Below are positions 26,808 to 31,673 of a stretch of DNA of 31,673 nt, in pieces; the first letter of the stretch is position 1; each line of letters opens with the position of its first letter. Under the pieces are notes generated by a model. It searched no databases. It was not told the origin of the DNA and worked only from the letters and a program-made list of their open reading frames with translations. The stretch is from positions 1 through 31,673 of the forward strand of contig JBLHKS010000068.1 in the NCBI GenBank assembly GCA_047620505.1, read 5' to 3'. The stretch is from JBLHKS01 sp047620505. Its GTDB lineage: Bacteria; Verrucomicrobiota; Verrucomicrobiia; Verrucomicrobiales; DEV007. The translations under genes were made by a program, and so were the position numbers.

Positions 26808-26819
26808 CAGCAGCTGCTG
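26808..26819. repeat. Iterated palindrome, perfect intergenic copy
   Basis: CAGCAGCTGCTG in the ftsB/ParA gap, 41 nt upstream of the ParA-like ATG. Confidence 0.9.
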
Positions 26820-26842
26820 ACTTCGGAAACAATCGACTGAAG

Positions 26843-27181
26843 CTACCGAGCTTCCTCTTCTCGCTTGATCCGAAAAACCGTCTCGCCGTCTTTTTGCAGA
26901 TTCAGCCGGTCGCGCGCTACGAGTTCCAAATACTCCGGATCGTCGCGCAGCCACTGAAACTCCTGCTTCACAGCATCGCGCTCAGCTTCAAGCATCGCGA
27001 CCTCTGCCTCGAGCTTGGAATTGCCGTCGCCGATCTTCTCAAGCCTCTCAATTTCCGGCCAGAAAAGCACACAGGCCACAGCGATCCCAGCGAAGACGAG
27101 CATGTAAGTCAGCACTCGACTGGCGCGCTGCCAGATGTCGAGTTCGTCCGTCGCTTCGGGATCGTCGTGTCGTGCATTCAT
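26843..27181 (-). CDS. ftsB: Septum formation initiator (FtsB/DivIC family)
   Basis: This 112-residue bitopic divisome protein has a short cytoplasmic N-terminus, one transmembrane segment (about 22-40), and a coiled coil (about 42-80, WPEIERLEKI to QEFQWLRDD). The family's C-terminal motif DPEYLELVARDRLNLQKDGE is followed by TVFRI. It bridges FtsQ/DivIB and FtsL during septum assembly. It lies 6 nt after enolase, matching the eno-ftsB order also seen in E. coli, which supports the assignment. ParA follows in the same direction. Confidence 0.88.
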   Translation of the reverse strand: MNARHDDPEATDELDIWQRASRVLTYMLVFAGIAVACVLFWPEIERLEKIGDGNSKLEAEVAMLEAERDAVKQEFQWLRDDPEYLELVARDRLNLQKDGETVFRIKREEEAR

Positions 27182-27187
27182 AAATCG

Positions 27188-28471
27188 TTAAACAGTCATC
27201 CGGCCGCCGTAGACCGCGTTGTCGCCCAACTCTTCTTCGATCCGAAGAAGCTGGTTGTACTTCGCCATCCGGTCGCTTCGGCTCATCGAACCGGTCTTGA
27301 TCTGGCCCGCGTTCGTAGCAACAGCGATGTCTGCGATCGTCGCGTCTTCGGTCTCGCCGGAGCGATGGCTGATCACGCTCGTGTAAGCGTGGCGGGTGGC
27401 CAACTCAACCGCGTCGAGCGTCTCCGTCAGGCTGCCGATCTGGTTCACCTTCACCAGAATCGAGTTCGCAACACCGAGATCGATCCCCTTCTGAAGGAAA
27501 TCGACATTCGTCACGAACAAATCATCGCCAACCAGCTGAGTCGTCGCGCCGATCTTGTCCGTCTGCACTTTCCAGCCGTCCCAATCGCCCTCGTCACAGC
27601 CGTCTTCGATCGAGATGATCGGATACTTCGCTTGAAGCTGAGCATAGTAGTCGACCAGCTCCTCAGCCGTCTTCTCGCTGCCGTCAGACTTCTTGAAAAC
27701 GTATTTGCCCTTCTCGCGATCGTAAAACTCAGACGAAGCCACGTCGAGCGCGATGAAAATGTCCTCACCCAGCTTGTAGCCAGCCGCTTCCGTCGCCTTC
27801 GCGATACATTCCAGCGCATCGAACGCCGAATCCAGCTTCGGCGCAAAACCGCCCTCGTCGCCGACCGCCGTGCTCAAACCGCGATCATGAAGCACCTTCT
27901 TAAGATTGTGGAAAACCTCGCTCCCCCAACGAAGAGCCTCCTTGAACGACGGCGCGCCCTTCGGCATGATCATGAACTCCTGGAAATCGATCGGAGCGTC
28001 CGAATGAGCGCCGCCGTTGATCACATTCATCATCGGAACCGGCAAAACCTTTGCATTCGGACCGCCGATATAATTGTAAAGCGGAAGGCCCAGCTCCTCA
28101 GCAGCTGCTCGCGCCGTCGCCAGCGAAACCCCGAGAACCGCGTTCGCGCCCAGATTGGCTTTATTCTTCGTTCCGTCGAGCGCGATCATCATCGCGTCGA
28201 TTGTCGACTGCTCAGTCGCGTCCATCCCGACGATCGCATCAGCGATCTGAACGTTCACGGCATCGACCGCCTTCGAAACGCCCTTCCCCATGTATTCGCT
28301 GCCGCCATCGCGGAGTTCAACGGCTTCGTTTTCGCCGGTAGAAGCGCCGGAAGGAACAGCCGCGCGGCCAAGCGTCCCGCCAGCGGTGAGGACGTCGACT
28401 TCGACGGTTGGGTTGCCGCGGGAGTCAAAAACCTGGCGGCCAATGATGTCAATGATGGTGGTGTCGGACAT
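27188..28471 (-). CDS. eno: Enolase
   Basis: The enzyme interconverts 2-phosphoglycerate and phosphoenolpyruvate in glycolysis. The 427 residues are the normal bacterial length. Catalytic residues are intact: E206 in GDEGGFAPK and K341 in LVKVNQIGSLTET. The metal ligands are D243, E289 and D316, and the substrate loop is SGASTGENEA (41-50). SHRSGETED near 369 is the second signature. It is the first gene of the minus-strand run leading to ftsB, the ParA-like gene and the SAP-like gene. One near-perfect palindrome copy encodes R-A-A-A-E. Confidence 0.97.
   Translation of the reverse strand: MSDTTIIDIIGRQVFDSRGNPTVEVDVLTAGGTLGRAAVPSGASTGENEAVELRDGGSEYMGKGVSKAVDAVNVQIADAIVGMDATEQSTIDAMMIALDGTKNKANLGANAVLGVSLATARAAAEELGLPLYNYIGGPNAKVLPVPMMNVINGGAHSDAPIDFQEFMIMPKGAPSFKEALRWGSEVFHNLKKVLHDRGLSTAVGDEGGFAPKLDSAFDALECIAKATEAAGYKLGEDIFIALDVASSEFYDREKGKYVFKKSDGSEKTAEELVDYYAQLQAKYPIISIEDGCDEGDWDGWKVQTDKIGATTQLVGDDLFVTNVDFLQKGIDLGVANSILVKVNQIGSLTETLDAVELATRHAYTSVISHRSGETEDATIADIAVATNAGQIKTGSMSRSDRMAKYNQLLRIEEELGDNAVYGGRMTV
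28099..28110. repeat. Iterated palindrome, 11/12
   Basis: CAGCAGCTGCTC in eno, encoding R-A-A-A-E on the minus strand. Confidence 0.8.
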
Positions 28472-28618
28472 TTCGTGCAGTGTGTTGTTAAAGAATCTTA
28501 AATTTCTGATATTTCAAAGGAATTGCGCAACGAAACAGCCCGCCCGGCGCAAAGCGCGCTCCCCTTACGTGACAAAGAGGCGAAGTCAAGAATCGAGACG
28601 TTCGCGAATTTCGAATGC

Positions 28619-28646
28619 CATCGTCCACTCGACATCGTCCACTCGA
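28619..28646. repeat. 14-bp perfect tandem duplication
   Basis: CATCGTCCACTCGA is repeated twice without a spacer (28619-28632 and 28633-28646), and the related CGTCGACAGTCGAG follows shortly after. It lies in the eno/cyclase intergenic region. It may be a replication-slippage product or paired protein sites. Confidence 0.7.
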
Positions 28647-28818
28647 CGCGGTCACGTCGACAGTCGAGAAGCTTGACGCGATCACCGCCGCCGGGCAACA
28701 GCCCCTTCCTGCGCGTCCCTCGCATCGCTGGGCAGGTCAACAGGGACGGGCTGGAAGCTCCATCCTACCATGCCCAACTCAGGTCGACAATGGCCGAAGA
28801 ATAGCTTGGGAGGATTCA

Positions 28819-28845
28819 AAAACCGAATCTTCGGGTTTCGGTTTT
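28819..28845. other. Hairpin upstream of the toroid gene pair
   Basis: AAAACCGAA (28819-28827) and TTCGGTTTT (28837-28845) form a perfect 9-bp stem with a 9-nt loop, flanked by A and T runs. It looks like a weak bidirectional terminator or leader structure. It sits 24 nt before the ATG at 28869. Confidence 0.4.
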
Positions 28846-28868
28846 CGAATTTCGGACTTCCGTGCGCC

Positions 28869-29753
28869 ATGTCTCTGCGCCTCGAAATGCTCCAGGTTTC
28901 CCGCCTCGCTCCGTCCATTCTCGGCGACGCAGCTGGGCTGGTTGAAGAACTCGTCCGCGGCGCGCAACTCGACGACGGCGGGTTTCCTGACCGCGATGGC
29001 GACAGCGATCTCTACTATACGAGCTTCGCGATCGATACCCTGACCGCGCTCCAGGCTGAGCTTCCAGAGGATCGGCTCATCCCCTATTTAAAGCAGTTCG
29101 GCGACGGCGAGCACTTGGATTTCGTCCATCGATGCTGCCTTGCGCGGTGTTGGTCGGCGGTGAGTTCGGCCAAGCCTGACAACGCCACTCGCGACCGAAT
29201 TCTCGAACGAATCGAGGCCTTCCGAACGCCCGAAGGCGGCTACGACCAGAAGCCAAACTCGAATCACGGCTCGGCTTACGGCTGTCTTCTCGCCTACGGC
29301 GCTTACGCCGATCACCGCCGCGAACCACCGAACCCGCTTGGCATTCTGACTTGTCTCGACGCGCTGAAATGCGACGGCGGCGGCTGGGTGAACGACAAAA
29401 TCATCCCGATCGGCAACGGCCCGGCGACAGCAGCTGCTGTGACGGTTTGCCGGAATTTTCGCCATCCGCTGCCCCCGAACACGGCCGATTTTCTGCTAAG
29501 CCTGTTTCATCCTCAGGGCGGGTTTCTGCCGTTCCCGGACGCGCCGATGCCCGATCTTCTTTCGACCGCGGTGACGCTCCACGCGCTCGACGGCCTGCAA
29601 ATCCCGTTCGGCAAAATCAAAGAGCCCTGCCTTGATTTCGTCGACAGTCTCTGGACGGCCGCTGGCGGATTTCACGGCAATTGGTCTGATGACGATCTCG
29701 ATCTCGAATACACTTATTACGGGCTGCTCGCACTCGGGCATCTCGCTCTCTAG
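28869..29753 (+). CDS. Prenyltransferase/squalene-cyclase-repeat protein (alpha/alpha toroid)
   Basis: The 294-residue protein consists of about five repeats of the prenyltransferase/squalene-oxidase type: GGFPDRDGDSDLYYTSFAID, GGYDQKPNSNHGSAYGCLLA, GGWVND, GGFLPFPDAPMPDLLSTAVT and GGFHGNWSDDDLDLEYTYYG. It resembles a single alpha/alpha barrel such as a protein-prenyltransferase beta subunit, and lacks the DxDD motif of class II cyclases. It may be a substrate-handling partner of the cyclase that begins 3 nt downstream. An in-frame ATG at 28770 would add 33 residues read through the hairpin; ATG 28869 is preferred. It carries one perfect palindrome copy. Confidence 0.75.
   Translation: MSLRLEMLQVSRLAPSILGDAAGLVEELVRGAQLDDGGFPDRDGDSDLYYTSFAIDTLTALQAELPEDRLIPYLKQFGDGEHLDFVHRCCLARCWSAVSSAKPDNATRDRILERIEAFRTPEGGYDQKPNSNHGSAYGCLLAYGAYADHRREPPNPLGILTCLDALKCDGGGWVNDKIIPIGNGPATAAAVTVCRNFRHPLPPNTADFLLSLFHPQGGFLPFPDAPMPDLLSTAVTLHALDGLQIPFGKIKEPCLDFVDSLWTAAGGFHGNWSDDDLDLEYTYYGLLALGHLAL
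29428..29439. repeat. Iterated palindrome, perfect copy
   Basis: CAGCAGCTGCTG in the toroid-protein gene, encoding T-A-A-A-V. Confidence 0.9.
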
Positions 29754-29756
29754 TTG

Positions 29757-31523
29757 ATGAAAGCCGCCCTCGAATCAGCCCTGACTAACGCCCGCGCCGC
29801 GCTTCTGGCCGAGCGCAACGAAGCTGGACATTGGGAAGGCGAGCTTTCGACGAGCGCGCTTTCGACGGCGGCGGCAATCGTCGCTCTGCATGGTGTCGAT
29901 CTTGAGAAAAACGCGGAGGTGATCGCTGGCGGTGCCAACTGGCTGATCGCAAATCAGAACGAAGACGGCGGCTGGGGAGACACGACGCTGAGCTTTTCTA
30001 ACATTTCCACAACCCTGCTCTGTTGGTCGGCGCTGACTCTGACCGCGCCAGCAGCTGCTGAGGCCGCAATCGCGAAAGCCGCCGCGTGGATCGAGGCGGA
30101 CTGCGGAAAAATCACGCCGAGAGCGATCGCTAAACGCGTCACCGCGCGCTACGGCCGGGACCGAACTTTCGCTGTGCCGATTTTGATGTGCTGCGCGATC
30201 TGCGGTTGCCTTGGACCTCAGAAACAGGCATGGAAACGCGTGTTGCAGCTCCCTTTCGAGCTAAGCGCATTTCCCCACAAATTTTTCGCGGCGCTCCGCC
30301 TTCCCGTCGTGAGCTACGCGCTGCCCGCGCTGATCGCGATCGGTTACGCTAGATTTCATCATGCTCCTTCAAGCCGGCTCTCTCCGCTGCGTTCGATTCG
30401 GAAATGGGTCTGGCCAAAAGCGTCAAAAGTTCTCGCCGGAATTCAGCCCTCAACCGGCGGCTTTCTCGAAGCGACGCCGCTGACGAGCTTCGTTACCATG
30501 GCGCTCGCCAGTGCAGACGAAAAGAGCCATCCGGTCGTCGAAAACGGCGTCCGCTTTCTGCGCGACTCGGTGCGTCCCGACGGGAGCTGGCCGATTGATA
30601 CGAATCTCGCAACCTGGACGACGACGCTTTCGGTCAAAGCGCTGCTCGGCCAACGGCGTGGGCCCGGGGTTTTCCCGCCGGATCGCGAGCGCGTCCGGAA
30701 GTGGCTCGCCGACCAGCAGTATCGCGAAATTCATCCCTACACGAACGCCGCTCCCGGCGGTTGGGCGTGGACGGACTTGCCTGGCGGAGTGCCTGACGCC
30801 GATGATACGCCAGGCGCGCTTCTCGCTCTCGACCTCCTCGATCCAGAGGCAACCGAAGCCGCCGAAAACGCGGTCACCTGGCTGCTCGATCTCCAGAACG
30901 GCGATGGCGGAATTCCGACGTTCTGCCGCGGCTGGGGTGCCCAGCCTTTCGATCGATCAAGCCCGGATTTGACCGCCCACACGCTCCGCGCCTGGCACGT
31001 CTGGCAGGATCGCGTTTCCGCACCGACACAATCGCGGATTCAAACAGCTACCGATCGCGCGCTGCGATTTTTGCGCAAACGTCAGGGTCGCGACGGCGCG
31101 TGGACGCCGCTCTGGTTTGGCAATCAACACGTCGAAGGCGAACTCAACAAAATTTACGGAACGGCGATGGTGCTGCTCGCGATGGAAGCACTCGACGAAA
31201 GCCAAATGTTCAACCGCGGTGCCGAATGGGTCGCGCAGCAGCAGAACATCGACGGAGGCTGGGGCGGCGAGTTAGGCGCTCCGTCCACGATTGAAGAAAC
31301 CGCTCTCGCCGTCGACGCGCTCGCCAGCAGCTGCTGGAAACAGGAAGTCGAAAGCGGAGTCCAGTTTCTAATCGAGAAGACGAAAAACGGAACGAGTTTC
31401 CCGCCACAACCGATCGGTTTTTACTTCGCCAAACTCTGGTATTACGAAAAGCTCTACCCTGTAATCTGGACTGTCTCAGCAATGGAAAGAGTGCGTGCTC
31501 AAGCATTTCAGGGACGAATATAA
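29757..31523 (+). CDS. Squalene-hopene-type class II terpene cyclase
   Basis: This 588-residue double-barrel triterpene cyclase-like protein is slightly shorter than typical squalene-hopene cyclases (about 630-680). The protonating motif is D347-A-D-D350 in GGVPDADDTPGALLAL, preceded by GGWAWTDL as in SHC. QW-type repeats include NEDGGWGDTTLSFSNISTT, PDGSWPIDTNLATWTTTLS, GDGGIPTF and NIDGGWGGE. The segment LPFELSAFPHKFFAA recalls the membrane-associated SHC region. It probably cyclises squalene or another polyprenoid at the membrane; the product cannot be predicted. The start is ATG 29757, 3 nt after the preceding stop, so the genes are probably translationally coupled. Two palindrome copies lie in it. 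Confidence 0.82.
   Translation: MKAALESALTNARAALLAERNEAGHWEGELSTSALSTAAAIVALHGVDLEKNAEVIAGGANWLIANQNEDGGWGDTTLSFSNISTTLLCWSALTLTAPAAAEAAIAKAAAWIEADCGKITPRAIAKRVTARYGRDRTFAVPILMCCAICGCLGPQKQAWKRVLQLPFELSAFPHKFFAALRLPVVSYALPALIAIGYARFHHAPSSRLSPLRSIRKWVWPKASKVLAGIQPSTGGFLEATPLTSFVTMALASADEKSHPVVENGVRFLRDSVRPDGSWPIDTNLATWTTTLSVKALLGQRRGPGVFPPDRERVRKWLADQQYREIHPYTNAAPGGWAWTDLPGGVPDADDTPGALLALDLLDPEATEAAENAVTWLLDLQNGDGGIPTFCRGWGAQPFDRSSPDLTAHTLRAWHVWQDRVSAPTQSRIQTATDRALRFLRKRQGRDGAWTPLWFGNQHVEGELNKIYGTAMVLLAMEALDESQMFNRGAEWVAQQQNIDGGWGGELGAPSTIEETALAVDALASSCWKQEVESGVQFLIEKTKNGTSFPPQPIGFYFAKLWYYEKLYPVIWTVSAMERVRAQAFQGRI
30049..30060. repeat. Iterated palindrome, perfect copy
   Basis: CAGCAGCTGCTG in the cyclase gene, encoding P-A-A-A-E. 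Confidence 0.9.
31325..31336. repeat. Iterated palindrome, perfect copy
   Basis: CAGCAGCTGCTG in the cyclase gene in the third codon phase, encoding the unusual A-S-S-C-W. Confidence 0.9.
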
Positions 31524-31618
31524 GGGAAAGCGCAACGCAACAGCTATCCCCAAGATGCTATTTTTTCATGATTACTAAATCGAATGGCAAAATAACGATT
31601 CAGTTCAGCAATATTTGG

Positions 31619-31649
31619 TTGACACTTCGTCGGAGTTTTCATTTATCAT
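31619..31649 (+). promoter_or_regulatory. Sigma70-type promoter
   Basis: A consensus -35 TTGACA (31619-31624) is followed 19 nt later by TATCAT (31644-31649). The spacer is two bases longer than ideal. The surroundings are AT-rich, unlike the coding sequence. It points rightward to an ATG at 31670, probably the start of the next gene outside the window. Confidence 0.5.
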
Positions 31650-31659
31650 AGAATGATAA
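31643..31659. promoter_or_regulatory. Inverted-repeat operator overlapping the promoter -10
   Basis: TTATCAT-AGA-ATGATAA is a perfect 7+3+7 inverted repeat covering the -10 and the expected transcription start. This position is typical of a repressor operator. The regulator is unknown; it may be autoregulation by the next gene. Confidence 0.5.
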
Positions 31660-31673
31660 CTCTTCGAACATGA

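Larger units (their letters stand above)
28472..28868. other. Divergent intergenic region between eno and the toroid/cyclase genes
   Basis: No convincing gene is seen in these 397 bases. The part next to eno (about 28485-28510) is AT-rich and probably contains the eno promoter, although no clean -35/-10 pair could be fixed. A 14-bp tandem duplication lies at 28619-28646 and a perfect hairpin at 28819-28845. Short open frames here are GC-driven and differ between frames. Confidence 0.5.

Noticed and set aside
26723..28501. 592-residue plus-strand frame opposite eno and ftsB
   Set aside because: It is antisense to two strongly recognised genes, rich in Arg/His/Leu without domains, and typical of GC-driven shadow frames.
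28472..28510. A specific sigma70 promoter for eno
   Set aside because: A TTGAAA-like box is present on the minus strand, but no acceptable -10 at 16-18 nt could be found, so only an AT-rich region is reported.
2197..31336. Interpreting the palindrome copies as REP/BIME or transposon remnants
   Set aside because: Similarity stops at the 12-14 bp palindrome, copies lie inside conserved coding regions, and no longer shared flanks or duplications are seen.
1..31673. tRNA, rRNA, CRISPR array, insertion sequence or prophage
   Set aside because: No cloverleaf with CCA-type ends, rRNA-like stretch, regularly spaced direct repeats, transposase or phage genes were recognised by eye.

Overview
The window is a dense, GC-rich bacterial chromosome segment. 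About 20 protein genes are supported, plus one probable 54-residue ORF; no rRNA, tRNA, CRISPR array or insertion sequence was seen. Several traits point to the PVC group, most likely Verrucomicrobiota: an exported S1 sulfatase, paired secreted beta-helix proteins, an exported nitrilase, a eukaryote-like kinase fused to TPR-type repeats, a short Bacteroidetes/Verrucomicrobia-style topoisomerase A subunit, and an almost total lack of Shine-Dalgarno sequences. The taxonomic call is inference from gene content.

Layout. 1-1.5 kb: a Lys/Ala-tailed protein and a secreted, outer-membrane-like protein, closed by the only clear intrinsic terminator. 1.6-4.7 kb: ribulokinase (+), convergent with a response regulator and a sugar-nucleotide epimerase (-). 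5-9.1 kb: a small ORF, a membrane pseudokinase, cysQ and a DUF2752 membrane protein (+). 9.1-10.6 kb: an SGSH-like sulfatase (-). 10.9-17.8 kb: a fatty-acid/CoA block (FadJ/FadB-type protein, acyl-CoA dehydrogenase, acyl-CoA:carboxylate CoA-transferase) interrupted by an exported nitrilase on the other strand. 17.8-20.9 kb: two secreted parallel beta-helix proteins. 20.9-22.9 kb: parC (-). 23.1-24.6 kb: a degenerate alkaline-phosphatase-superfamily membrane protein (+). 24.6-28.5 kb: a minus-strand cluster eno - ftsB - membrane-anchored ParA - SAP-like protein. 28.9-31.5 kb: two adjacent alpha/alpha-toroid proteins, the second a class II (squalene-hopene-type) cyclase with a DxDD motif. The window ends in a promoter with an overlapping inverted repeat.

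The most striking signal is at DNA level. The 12-bp palindrome CAGCAGCTGCTG occurs 11 times perfectly, and its 10-bp core AGCAGCTGCT occurs at least 17 times, where about 0.03 would be expected by chance. Copies lie in unrelated genes on both strands, in all three codon phases (encoding QQLL, AAA or SSCW) and in two intergenic gaps. That is the pattern of a highly iterated palindrome under DNA-level selection, analogous to cyanobacterial HIP1. The second candidate system is the membrane-anchored ParA ATPase paired with a SAP-like protein next to the divisome gene ftsB.
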